Shown: positions 1-6,857 of the stretch, piece after piece
Layout: each line of letters starts with the position of its first letter
How positions within the stretch are numbered: the first letter of the stretch is position 1
Source: Clostridiales bacterium
GTDB taxonomy: Bacteria > Bacillota > Clostridia > Oscillospirales > Oscillospiraceae
Assembly (NCBI GenBank): GCA_009774055.1
Contig: VSNB01000072.1
Span: forward strand, 1 to 13,142
Direction: 5' to 3'
Length of the DNA stretch: 13,142 bases
The notes under the pieces: model-generated
Told to the model about the DNA's origin: nothing
Databases searched by the model: none
Seen by the model: the letters and a program-made list of their open reading frames with translations, nothing else
Translations under genes and position numbers: made by a program

Positions 1-1313
1 CGGCAGGGCTGGAGGTGGCGAGCCTCACCCTGGAACCCATCGCCGCGCTGAACGCAGTCATTCCGGCGGACCTGCGGCTTTTGAACCTGGTGCTGGCGGA
101 CATTGGCGCGGGCACCACGGATATCGCCATCTGCCGGGATGGAGCCGTGGTGGGGTATACCATGGCGACCACCGCCGGGGATGAGATCACCGAGACGTTG
201 ATGCGCCGGTTCTTGATCGACTTCGCCACGGCGGAGCGGATGAAGATGCAGATCAATGAGCCCTCCGTTGCCTACCGGGACGTGCTGGGCTTTGAGCAGA
301 GCGTGGCCGGGACCGAGATCCAGGAGACGCTCCAAGGGGCCGCCAAGTCCCTGGCACAGGAGATCGCCCAGCGGGTAACGGACATCAACGGCGCGCCTCC
401 CTCGGCCATGTTCCTGGCCGGCGGCGGCAGCAAGCTGCTGGGGCTCAAGGAGCTGGTGGCCGAGGCCCTGGGCATGGACCAGCGGCGGGTGGCCCTGGCG
501 GGGAACAACTACGACATCAGCGCCTTCTCCCGGGAGTACGAGATCAACGACCCGGAGTACGCCACCCCCCTGGGCATCGCCGTGTCGGCGGGGCTGGGGC
601 TGATCAGCGACAGCTACCGGATCATGCTCAACGGCAAGCCTGCCAAGCTCTTCCGCAGCGGCTCGCTGACGGTGCTGGACCTGCTGATGATGAACGGCTA
701 CACCTCCGCAGACCTGGTGGGACGCACGGGCAGGAGCCTGTCCGTCACGGTGGACGGCCAGCGGCTGACTTTCCGGGGCGAGAGCGCGGCCCCCTGCGTC
801 CTGCGGCGCAACGGGGAGGACGCCAGGCCCTCCGCCCTGGTGTACGCCGGGGATTCTATCGAGTTTACCCCCGCCGTTCCCGGCGCATCCGCCCAGCGTA
901 CGCCGGGGGACCTTCTGGGCGCGGATTACGCCGGCGGGGTGCTGATCAACGGCCGCCCGGCATCGCTGGGCACCCCCCTGCGCTCGGGAGATCAGGTGGT
1001 GTCCACCGTCAGTGCCCCTCCTCCCACGGAGGCTGTCCCGGAACCGGAGCCGGTGGCGCCCTGGCAGGGGCCGGAGGAGCCGTCCGGGGCGTCCGCCCGG
1101 CGCCCCCTCTTCCTGTATCTCAACGGGGAGCCCCTGGTACTGCCCGGCAAGGCGGACGGCGGGCCCTATTTCCTGATGGACCTGCTGGACCGGTCCGGCA
1201 TCGATTTTGAGACACTGGACGTACCGCTGGTGCTGCAGGTGAACGGCGCGGACTGCCCCTTCACCCAGGTCCTCCGCAACAACGACCAGGTGACCATTCG
1301 CCGCGGCCAGTGA
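1..1313 (+). CDS. FtsA/PilM-like actin-fold ATPase with C-terminal beta-grasp repeats (5' end missing)
   Basis: The reading frame is open from base 3, so the gene starts before the window; 432 residues are visible counting from the GTG at 15, which is probably an internal Val. Residues 28-39 (ADIGAGTTDIAI) match the phosphate-2 motif of the actin/FtsA/PilM ATPase fold, and 132-144 (MFLAGGGSKLLGL) match its adenosine-binding motif. The LEPIA stretch at 6-10 is also typical of FtsA. After about residue 202 the actin fold ends. A tail follows with repeated NG-P elements (206-209, 311-314, 370-373) and L/A-xxGD/ND-x-V/I turns (278-283, 322-328, 420-427), as in ThiS/SLBB-like beta-grasp domains. 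A Pro/Glu-rich linker lies at about 335-362. The FtsA C-terminal membrane-binding helix is not evident. Actin-like ATPases of this group work at the membrane in division, shape or pilus assembly; which of these applies here is not visible. A lipoprotein gene follows after 43 bp. Confidence 0.85.
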   Translation, partial: AGLEVASLTLEPIAALNAVIPADLRLLNLVLADIGAGTTDIAICRDGAVVGYTMATTAGDEITETLMRRFLIDFATAERMKMQINEPSVAYRDVLGFEQSVAGTEIQETLQGAAKSLAQEIAQRVTDINGAPPSAMFLAGGGSKLLGLKELVAEALGMDQRRVALAGNNYDISAFSREYEINDPEYATPLGIAVSAGLGLISDSYRIMLNGKPAKLFRSGSLTVLDLLMMNGYTSADLVGRTGRSLSVTVDGQRLTFRGESAAPCVLRRNGEDARPSALVYAGDSIEFTPAVPGASAQRTPGDLLGADYAGGVLINGRPASLGTPLRSGDQVVSTVSAPPPTEAVPEPEPVAPWQGPEEPSGASARRPLFLYLNGEPLVLPGKADGGPYFLMDLLDRSGIDFETLDVPLVLQVNGADCPFTQVLRNNDQVTIRRGQ

Positions 1314-1356
1314 TTTCAGGGAGCTCCGCTCCCGCGCGAAACGAGGAAAATTTTAG

Positions 1357-2166
1357 ATGAAAAAGCAAACCAAAGTCCTTCTGCTGGTTCTGCTGACTCT
1401 GGGCCTGCTGACCGCCTGCAAGAAGGAGAGCTCCCTGGAGGTATATGATCTGGGGGAGAGCGAGGCAGACAAGGTGGTGGCCCTGGACAGTCTTCTGTAT
1501 GAGGGGGAGGCGATCCTCTTCTCCATTGACGCACCCACTGATGCCGCCATTGCGGAGAGCCTGGATATTTCCCATACCTACCACTACCGGCAGATGGACG
1601 ATCCCGCGGCCCTGGCGGAGCGGTATATCCAGGTGCTGATGGGTGAGGAGCAGGGTTTTGTGACCATTGACGGCGAGAACCACCGTCTGGAGGAGGAGCC
1701 GGTCACCGACATTCTGGCGGGCTCGGTTTCCCTGGCCAAGGCCGCCGAGGCTACCACCGAGGACGGCGGCAGCCGTATCCTCCGGGTAATTGTGGGATGG
1801 TCGGAGTATGCCGTGGCTGTCCAGGTGGCGTATATAGACGGCAAGATCCTGCCCCCCGTAAAGGAGGAGGAGCCTGAGGATGAGGAACCCCAGCCTACCG
1901 CTATGTCGGAGCAGCTGGATTTCTTCAATAGCCTCGATCCCGGCAAACTGGGCCTGGAGGGGGACGACATGACCGCCTACATGGTTTATCCTCAGCAGGG
2001 CTGGGTGCTGCTGGACGGCATCCACTGCCGTCAGATGCAGGTCTACCTCCAGGATGTGCGGACTGCCACCAACGTCTATATGGGCACCTACTACCTCAGC
2101 AGCGATATGAGCCAGCTCTTCCGGGAGACGGGGAACGGCGAGTTCGAACCTATCGATTTGGAGTAA
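1357..2166 (+). CDS. Lipoprotein of unknown function
   Basis: The 269-residue product has a classic lipoprotein signal: KK at 2-3, a Leu/Val-rich core at 7-18 and the lipobox LTAC with the modified Cys at 21. It should be exported and anchored on the outer face of the membrane. Residues 170-178 are almost all Glu/Asp/Pro and look like a linker between an N-terminal part (about 25-165) and a C-terminal part (about 185-269). I do not recognise a family in either part. The start is supported by GAGG about 10 bp upstream. A small GGGAGC/GCTCCC hairpin (1319-1333) sits between it and the FtsA-like gene but has no T-run, so read-through from the upstream gene is likely. A possible role as the outer-surface partner of the FtsA-like ATPase is inference from position alone. 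Confidence 0.8.
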   Translation: MKKQTKVLLLVLLTLGLLTACKKESSLEVYDLGESEADKVVALDSLLYEGEAILFSIDAPTDAAIAESLDISHTYHYRQMDDPAALAERYIQVLMGEEQGFVTIDGENHRLEEEPVTDILAGSVSLAKAAEATTEDGGSRILRVIVGWSEYAVAVQVAYIDGKILPPVKEEEPEDEEPQPTAMSEQLDFFNSLDPGKLGLEGDDMTAYMVYPQQGWVLLDGIHCRQMQVYLQDVRTATNVYMGTYYLSSDMSQLFRETGNGEFEPIDLE

Positions 2167-2189
2167 GCGGATTCGGCGAGGGCCGACCG
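2164..2189 (+). promoter_or_regulatory. Weak sigma-28 (SigD)-like promoter candidate upstream of the YjfB-like gene
   Basis: TAAG at 2164-2167 and GCCGACCG at 2182-2189 are separated by 14 bp. They resemble the flagellar sigma consensus TAAA-N15-GCCGATAA but with one base less spacing, one mismatch in the -35 and two in the -10. Transcription would begin near 2197, ahead of the ribosome binding site at 2212-2218. In this GC-rich sequence such a match can arise by chance. Confidence 0.2.
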
Positions 2190-2227
2190 CGCCGTTAACA
2201 ATACTGACAGGAAAGGAGAACGACACC

Positions 2228-2410
2228 ATGATGGAGAGCATTGCGGCTGCCAGCATGAGCATGAGCCAAATGGAGTTCGCCAACGCGTACGATATGGCGA
2301 TCCTGAAAAAGTCCATGGAAAGCATGGAGGCCCAGGCGGAGACGCTGATCAACGACATGCTTGCCGCCGTACCCGCGCCCAGCCAGTATGGCTTCGACGT
2401 ATACGGCTGA
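2228..2410 (+). CDS. YjfB-family small protein (putative motility protein)
   Basis: This 60-residue protein has the YjfB-family pattern: a Ser/Ala/Met-rich N-terminus with SMSQMEFANAYDMAILKKSM (11-30), then an amphipathic helix with AQAETLINDML (35-45), then a short Pro/Gly tail. There is no signal peptide or membrane segment. B. subtilis yjfB is a sigma-D-dependent gene and the family is labelled putative motility protein, but its molecular role is not established. AAAGGAG at 2212-2218 lies 9 bp before the ATG at 2228; the next codon is also ATG, so a start at 2231 is possible. The gene lies 61 bp after the lipoprotein gene and is the last plus-strand gene before the terminator at 2490-2527. 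Confidence 0.8.
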   Translation: MMESIAAASMSMSQMEFANAYDMAILKKSMESMEAQAETLINDMLAAVPAPSQYGFDVYG

Positions 2411-2446
2411 GGAGAGAGGCGGAGGCTGAGCCAACGTTCTTTCTCA

Positions 2447-2485
2447 AAGTCCGGCGCGTCAGCAAAGGGGGCGTCGGAGCATAAA
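2447..2485 (+). repeat. Dispersed short repeat R2, copy 1 (39 bp)
   Basis: This begins AAGTCCGGCGC and ends CGTCGGAGCATAAA. Both ends recur in the same order and orientation at 9237-9296. The middle is 21 bp shorter here. In one frame both copies encode a similar peptide tail (VRR-V/T-S-K/E-G ... VGA) followed by the same TAA stop, but no convincing upstream gene joins that frame. Copy 1 abuts the bidirectional terminator. Confidence 0.6.
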
Positions 2486-2489
2486 CGGC

Positions 2490-2527
2490 ATGCAAAAAGC
2501 GCGGTTTTCCAACCGCGCTTTTTGCAT
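2490..2527. terminator. Bidirectional intrinsic terminator, perfect 17-bp stem
   Basis: Bases 2490-2506 are the exact reverse complement of 2511-2527, with a TTCC loop. The stem has a GCGCGGTT core and A5/T5 tracts built into its arms, so it supplies a U-run for transcripts from either side. It lies between the plus-strand YjfB-like gene and the converging minus-strand metallopeptidase gene and should insulate the two. Confidence 0.9.
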
Positions 2528-2566
2528 ATTTTGATGACGGGAATCCAGAGCCCGTTGTAAGGAAGT

Positions 2567-2594
2567 TTCCGGAAAGCGAGGCCGCTTTCCGGAA
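2567..2594. repeat. 11-bp inverted repeat just after the metallopeptidase stop codon
   Basis: TTCCGGAAAGC (2567-2577) and GCTTTCCGGAA (2584-2594) pair perfectly around a 6-bp loop. The hairpin begins 6 bp beyond the stop of the minus-strand gene. No T-run follows on either strand, so it is a possible 3'-end stabiliser rather than a terminator; the true terminator is at 2490-2527. Confidence 0.55.
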
Positions 2595-2600
2595 GCTTTC

Positions 2601-3404
2601 CTATCTGAGGCACTGCACCGCGAAACCGTGATACCCGGCTTGAAACCGCTCCGCCAGCGCAGCGGTTCCGCCCCGCCGCCACTGCTCAGCCAGATACAGC
2701 ATGCCGGCCATGCAGGCGAATTTCTCATAATATTTGCCGCAGTTGGCCCGGGACAAATACGCCGCCCGTTCCGCCTCGTCTCCGGCGGCCAGCGCCAGCT
2801 GCAGATCCCTGCGGCTGGATTCCCGGACCTGGCGCAGCTGGGGGGAGGACCAGTCCGTTTCCCCCAGTTCCTTCCCGCCGTAGGATACCAGATGGGCGAA
2901 GCCCTCGTGAAAGGTGAGGGCGTCCAGCATGTCCGCATAAGCGCCCCTGTTCAGATCGGCATCAATTCCGGCCGCAGTCCGGCCAATCAGCATATGGCAC
3001 AGCTCGTGGGTCAGCAGATTCCGGGCGATGGACTGCAGATCGCCCTTTCCCAGATAAACGGTCCAGCACAGCAGATCCAGAATGATATGGTACGTCCCCG
3101 CTTCGTCCCGCATCGCCATAGCGTCGTAGGGTTGGGGAAAGCCGACCACCAGATCCACGCAGGCATCTTCCAATGCGGTGGGCCAGCCGGGAAACAGCGC
3201 GTCCCATACCTCTCGGTTGAGGGGCTGGAACGATTCCGCCGTCGCCAGGAGCGCGCGGTAGACCTCCGCAGCCCTCTCCCGCTCCCCGGCGGAATAGGAG
3301 GGCTCTGTAAATGGGTGGCCTTTTTGGAAAAACCACGCGCTGCGATAGCTGGCAATGGATTTTCCCACCAGATAGTCCCGGACAATCTCATCATTTATTT
3401 TCAT
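2601..3404 (-). CDS. Putative zinc metallopeptidase with HELCH motif
   Basis: The 267-residue product has the zinc-binding signature HELCH (HExxH) at 133-137 in the context LLTHELCHMLIG. A second His/Glu cluster, HEGFAH, lies at 166-171, about 30 residues later, where gluzincin-like enzymes place the third metal ligand. The pattern fits a cytoplasmic HExxH peptidase or a DUF-type 'predicted Zn-dependent protease'. No signal peptide or clear transmembrane helix is seen, and I cannot assign a named family. The ATG at 3404 is preferred: an AAAGGA site lies about 9 bp upstream, whereas the in-frame TTG at 3431 has no good site. The 93-bp gap to hemB is wider than those inside the operon, so separate transcription is possible, although I see no clear promoter. 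Confidence 0.7.
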   Translation of the reverse strand: MKINDEIVRDYLVGKSIASYRSAWFFQKGHPFTEPSYSAGERERAAEVYRALLATAESFQPLNREVWDALFPGWPTALEDACVDLVVGFPQPYDAMAMRDEAGTYHIILDLLCWTVYLGKGDLQSIARNLLTHELCHMLIGRTAAGIDADLNRGAYADMLDALTFHEGFAHLVSYGGKELGETDWSSPQLRQVRESSRRDLQLALAAGDEAERAAYLSRANCGKYYEKFACMAGMLYLAEQWRRGGTAALAERFQAGYHGFAVQCLR

Positions 3405-3497
3405 AGCGGCACATCCTTTCCTGATCTCCAATCATTAGGACGAATCAGGAGGCCAAAGTGTTGGGCGAAATGCAAAGAAATTTCTCGCGCCGCCGGG

Positions 3498-4481
3498 TCA
3501 CCCGATCTCTTTTCCGGCGATGGCGTCCGCCAGCTCCTTGGCGTAGTAGGTGATCAGCATATCTGCCCCCGCCCGGAAGACCGACAGGGCCGTCTCGCAC
3601 ATGATCCGCCGCTCGTCCACCAGTCCGGCGGCGGAGGCGGCCTTGATCATGGCGTACTCTCCGGACACCGAATAGGCGCATAGAGGCAGGTCGAAGGCGT
3701 CCGCGCACTCCCGGATAACGTCCAGGTAGCTCAGGGCGGGCTTGACCATCAGGATGTCCGCGCCCTCGGCGGCGTCCAGGGCGCATTCCCGAAGGGCCTC
3801 CTTCCGGTTATGGGGGTCCATCTGGTAGCCCTTCCGGTCCCCGAAGGAGGGGGCTGACCCAGCGGCGGCCCGGAAGGGGCCGTAGAAGGCGGAGGCGTAC
3901 TTGGCGGAGTAGGCCATGATGGCGGTGTTCTGGAAGCCGTTTTCATCCAGTGCCTTCCGCAGGACCGCCACATGACCGTCCATCATGTCCGAAGGGGCCA
4001 CCATGTCCGCCCCGGCGGCGGCGTGGCTGACGGCAATCTTAGCCAGATGCGTCAGGGTTTCATCGTTGTCTACCTCGTGACCATGGAGGATGCCGCAGTG
4101 CCCGTGGTCCGTATACTCGCACATGCAGACGTCGGTAATGACGGTAAAGTCCGGATACCGGGCCTTGATGGCCCGCACGGCCTCCTGAATGACCCCGTGT
4201 TCCGCCCAGGCGGAGGAGCCGCAGGCGTCCTTTTCCGCGGGGAGGCCGAAGAGGATGCAGTGCTTCACGCCGTGGGCCAGACACTCCTCCACGGCGAGGC
4301 ACACGCTGTCCAGGCTGTAGTGGTTCTGGCCCGGCAGGCTCTCGATGGGCCGGACGCCGGAGAGGGTTTCGTCCACGAAAATGGGATAGATAAGCGCCTC
4401 CGGGCTCAGCCGGGTCTCCCGGTTCAGGCGGCGGATAGCGTCGGTCCGCCGCAGGCGGCGGGGGCGGTTGGTCAGGTCCAT
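3498..4481 (-). CDS. hemB: Porphobilinogen synthase (delta-aminolevulinic acid dehydratase)
   Basis: The enzyme condenses two 5-aminolevulinate molecules to porphobilinogen in the cytoplasm, the first common step of tetrapyrrole synthesis. The 327-residue length is normal. The two Schiff-base lysines are in place: K194 in MAYSAKYAS and K247 in LMVKPALSYLD. Residues 118-134 (VCMCEYTDHGHCGILHG) carry three cysteines (119, 121, 129), so this is the catalytic-zinc type rather than the Asp-rich magnesium type. GAGGAGG lies 8 bp before the ATG. The gene sits 13 bp after the small membrane protein gene and is the last tetrapyrrole gene of the operon. Upstream partners hemC and cobA-hemD use its product. 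Confidence 0.97.
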   Translation of the reverse strand: MDLTNRPRRLRRTDAIRRLNRETRLSPEALIYPIFVDETLSGVRPIESLPGQNHYSLDSVCLAVEECLAHGVKHCILFGLPAEKDACGSSAWAEHGVIQEAVRAIKARYPDFTVITDVCMCEYTDHGHCGILHGHEVDNDETLTHLAKIAVSHAAAGADMVAPSDMMDGHVAVLRKALDENGFQNTAIMAYSAKYASAFYGPFRAAAGSAPSFGDRKGYQMDPHNRKEALRECALDAAEGADILMVKPALSYLDVIRECADAFDLPLCAYSVSGEYAMIKAASAAGLVDERRIMCETALSVFRAGADMLITYYAKELADAIAGKEIG

Positions 4482-4494
4482 GGGGAAATCCTCC

Positions 4495-4941
4495 TCAAAT
4501 CATGAAATTGGCAATACCGTAGATCAGATGGCAGACGGTGAAGACCGTAATAGGGATTACCGCGATGCCATTTTTTCTATCCAGTGCAAAGAAAAGGAAG
4601 CACAGGCAGGGGGGAAGCGTCAGCAGCGCCACCACAGGCGGACCGACAAATCCGGCATAATAGCACACCCACCCGGCTGCATAGAGCCCTCCGCAGCAGA
4701 GAGAGGCGCAAATGAACGGCGAGAGGCGCAGCCGTTCCCGATCCCGGTTCACAACTGCACAGAGCGCCGCTGCAAACAGAATCTGGCATACGGACGCGAT
4801 GCCGTCCACCACCGGGGTAATAGATTCCCGCCGCAGAATGTCGTCAGGTGCCGGAAGGTTGAACCAGACGAAATTGGGGAGCATCATCAGCAAAAACAGC
4901 AGCAGTCCTCCGGGGTCGAAGCCGAACCGGTACTTTTTCAT
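4495..4941 (-). CDS. Small multi-pass membrane protein, unknown function
   Basis: The 148-residue product has about five hydrophobic segments (roughly 10-28, 44-64, 75-98, 100-120 and 126-146) and an N-terminal KKYRFGF, so it is an integral inner-membrane protein. Five cysteines cluster in or near the third and fourth helices (81, 82, 83, 93, 112, with further ones at 52 and 61), which is many for its size. I see no transporter or enzyme motif. AGGAGG lies 4 bp before the ATG. The gene is 15 bp after the deaminase gene and 13 bp before hemB, so it is co-transcribed with tetrapyrrole genes; a functional link is not shown. Confidence 0.75.
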   Translation of the reverse strand: MKKYRFGFDPGGLLLFLLMMLPNFVWFNLPAPDDILRRESITPVVDGIASVCQILFAAALCAVVNRDRERLRLSPFICASLCCGGLYAAGWVCYYAGFVGPPVVALLTLPPCLCFLFFALDRKNGIAVIPITVFTVCHLIYGIANFMI

Positions 4942-4956
4942 TCAGCCTCCTGGTAT

Positions 4957-5361
4957 TTACAGCTCAAAGCGGTCATAGCCCCACCATTGGGGGACCAGCT
5001 CCCTGAGACGCACCGTCTCCCGCGTCTTATAGTTCAGCAGGATCTCGATCTCCCCGCTGTCCCGGTCCAGCTGCATCATGAATTCCCGGCATACGCAGCA
5101 GGGAGGACCGATTTTGCCGTCCCGCATGACGGCAAGGATTTTGTCAATCCGGCTTTCACCGTGAGTGATCATACAGGCCATGGCATTGCGCTCCGCGCAC
5201 ATGCCCAAGCTGGCGGCGGTGTCGATGCAGACGCCCGTGTAGATGTTTCCCGCTTTGGTCAATAGGGCGGCGGCGACGCCTCCGGCGTCAATAAAAGGCG
5301 ATATGGCGCGAGCGTTCTGCACCTTCCTTGCGGCGGTGTACAGCTCTTCCCAGATGTCCAT
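4957..5361 (-). CDS. Cytidine deaminase-like zinc protein
   Basis: The 134-residue product has the cytidine deaminase superfamily core: CAERNA at 55-60 (zinc ligand C55, proton-shuttle E57) and PCCVCRE at 87-93 (zinc ligands C88 and C91). The usual Cdd motif is PCGACRQ, and the N-terminal NVENASYG substrate motif of true Cdd is replaced by GVCIDTAASLG. It may therefore act on a substrate other than cytidine, for example as a blasticidin-S-deaminase-like or orphan CDA member. The ATG at 5361 is chosen because GAGG lies 6 bp upstream; an in-frame GTG at 5373 would overlap cobA-hemD. It begins 8 bp after cobA-hemD, inside the tetrapyrrole operon, where it has no obvious pathway role. Confidence 0.85.
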   Translation of the reverse strand: MDIWEELYTAARKVQNARAISPFIDAGGVAAALLTKAGNIYTGVCIDTAASLGMCAERNAMACMITHGESRIDKILAVMRDGKIGPPCCVCREFMMQLDRDSGEIEILLNYKTRETVRLRELVPQWWGYDRFEL

Positions 5362-5369
5362 AGTATTCC

Positions 5370-6857
5370 TCACTTTTCAAGCGCCAGCTCCACCAGCGCG
5401 TCGATTGCCGCTTTGCCGGCGGTCTTTACGGAAATATGATGCTTTTCCGCCTCCCCGGCGGTCTGCTTCCCAATGCACAGCCCCGTGAAGCGGCTGAAAT
5501 CCGCATCCCCGCCCACGGCGGAGACGAAGCCCTTCACGGTGGAGGCGGAGGTAAAGGTCACATAATCGAACCCGCCCGCCTCCAGCGCCTCCCGCAGCTC
5601 CTGGGAACGGGGGTTATCGTAAATGGTGCGGTAAACGGCGATATCGTCGTAAGGGACGCCCGCCGCCGACAGCGCGTCCGTCAGGGCCGGGGAGCCCTCC
5701 TCCGCCCGCAGCAGCAGGACTTTGCCCTCTGCCGCTTTCACCAGCGCTTCGCCCATATGGGCGGCGTCGTAAATTTCCGGGATCAGGTCGGCGGTTACGC
5801 CGCGGGCCTCCAAGGCCCGCCCTGTGGCGGGGCCGATGGCCGCCAGCTTCACGCCGCCCAGGGCCCGGGCGTCCTTTCCCATGCCCCGCAGGCAGGTCCA
5901 GAACGCCTCCACTCCTGCAGCGCTGGTGAAGCCCAGCCATTCGTAAGCGGAGAGCTGCTCCAGCGCGCCCTCCATAGCGGGACAGGGGAAGACAGCCTCC
6001 GTGCGGATGCAGGGAAATTCCACCACGTCCGCTCCCAGGTCCCACAGTTTCTCCGACAGCGACCCCGCCCGGTCCCCGGGCCGGGTGACCAGAATCCGCT
6101 TTCCGTGGAGGGGCAGGCGCTCAAACCAGCACAGCTTCTCTGCCAGGGCGCATACGCGCCCCACAATCATCAGTGCGGGGCTTCGGATGCCCATCTCCGC
6201 CGCCCGGTCCGGCAGGGCTTTTAAGGCGGCGCCGCACCGCCGCTGGCTGGGGAGGGTTCCCTGCTCCACCATAGCGGCGGGCATATCCGGGTCCATCCCG
6301 GCCTCCAGCAGGCCCTCCACAATAACGGGCAGGGCTGTCACGCCCATGAGGAACACCAGTGTCCCCCGGGTTTGCACCAGGGCTTCAAAATCAATGTTCA
6401 GCTCCGCGCCCTCACGGGCGTGGCCGGTGATGATGTGCAGGGAGGAGGCGCAGTCCCGGTGGGTTACCGGGATGCCGCCGTAGGCCGCCGCCGCGATGGC
6501 GGAGGTGATGCCGGGAATCTCGGCAAATTCCACGCCCTCCCGGGCGAGGGCCTGCAGTTCCTCGCCACCCCGCCCGAAGACAAAGGGGTCGCCGCCCTTG
6601 AGACGCACCACGTTGTGGCCCGCCTGGGCCTCCTCCAGCAGAATCCGGTTGATCTGATGCTGGGGCACCGGATGGCGGCTGGCCTCCTTGCCCACGTCGA
6701 TCCGCCGGGCGGCGGCGGGAATCCGCTCCAGTACCGCCGGGCTCACCAGCCGGTCATAGACCACAACATCCGCCTGTTCCAGGGCCCGCAGGCCCTTGAC
6801 GGTCAGCAGGCCCGGATCCCCGGGGCCCGCCCCCACCAGCGTTACTTTTCCGGACAT
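5370..6857 (-). CDS. cobA-hemD: Fused uroporphyrinogen-III C-methyltransferase / uroporphyrinogen-III synthase
   Basis: This is a 495-residue two-domain cytoplasmic enzyme. Residues 1-245 are the SAM-dependent methyltransferase (SUMT): VGAGPGDPGLLTVKG at 8-22, DRLVSP at 35-40, VVRLKGGDPFVFGRGGEE at 83-100, IPGITSAIAAAAYGGIPVTH at 114-133 and AMVEQGTLPSQR at 195-206. It methylates uroporphyrinogen III at C2 and C7 to precorrin-2. Residues 250-495 are HemD: KRILVTRPGDRAGSLSEKL, then GFTSAAGVEAF (309-319), AAIGPATGRALEARGV (339-354), LLLRAEEGSPAL and TFTSASTVKGF (434-444). HemD closes hydroxymethylbilane to uroporphyrinogen III. The fusion is common in Clostridia. AGGAGG lies 7 bp before the ATG at 6857, and SGKVTLVG is the normal SUMT N-terminus. 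The gene overlaps the end of hemC by 16 bp, suggesting coupled translation. Confidence 0.96.
   Translation of the reverse strand: MSGKVTLVGAGPGDPGLLTVKGLRALEQADVVVYDRLVSPAVLERIPAAARRIDVGKEASRHPVPQHQINRILLEEAQAGHNVVRLKGGDPFVFGRGGEELQALAREGVEFAEIPGITSAIAAAAYGGIPVTHRDCASSLHIITGHAREGAELNIDFEALVQTRGTLVFLMGVTALPVIVEGLLEAGMDPDMPAAMVEQGTLPSQRRCGAALKALPDRAAEMGIRSPALMIVGRVCALAEKLCWFERLPLHGKRILVTRPGDRAGSLSEKLWDLGADVVEFPCIRTEAVFPCPAMEGALEQLSAYEWLGFTSAAGVEAFWTCLRGMGKDARALGGVKLAAIGPATGRALEARGVTADLIPEIYDAAHMGEALVKAAEGKVLLLRAEEGSPALTDALSAAGVPYDDIAVYRTIYDNPRSQELREALEAGGFDYVTFTSASTVKGFVSAVGGDADFSRFTGLCIGKQTAGEAEKHHISVKTAGKAAIDALVELALEK

Noticed and set aside
1261..2682. 473-codon minus-strand frame opposite the lipoprotein and YjfB-like genes
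   Set aside because: It is antisense to two well-supported genes and crosses the terminator hairpin. Its length reflects high GC content.
2628..3683. 351-codon plus-strand frame opposite the metallopeptidase and the end of hemB
   Set aside because: It is antisense to genes with conserved motifs and itself shows none.
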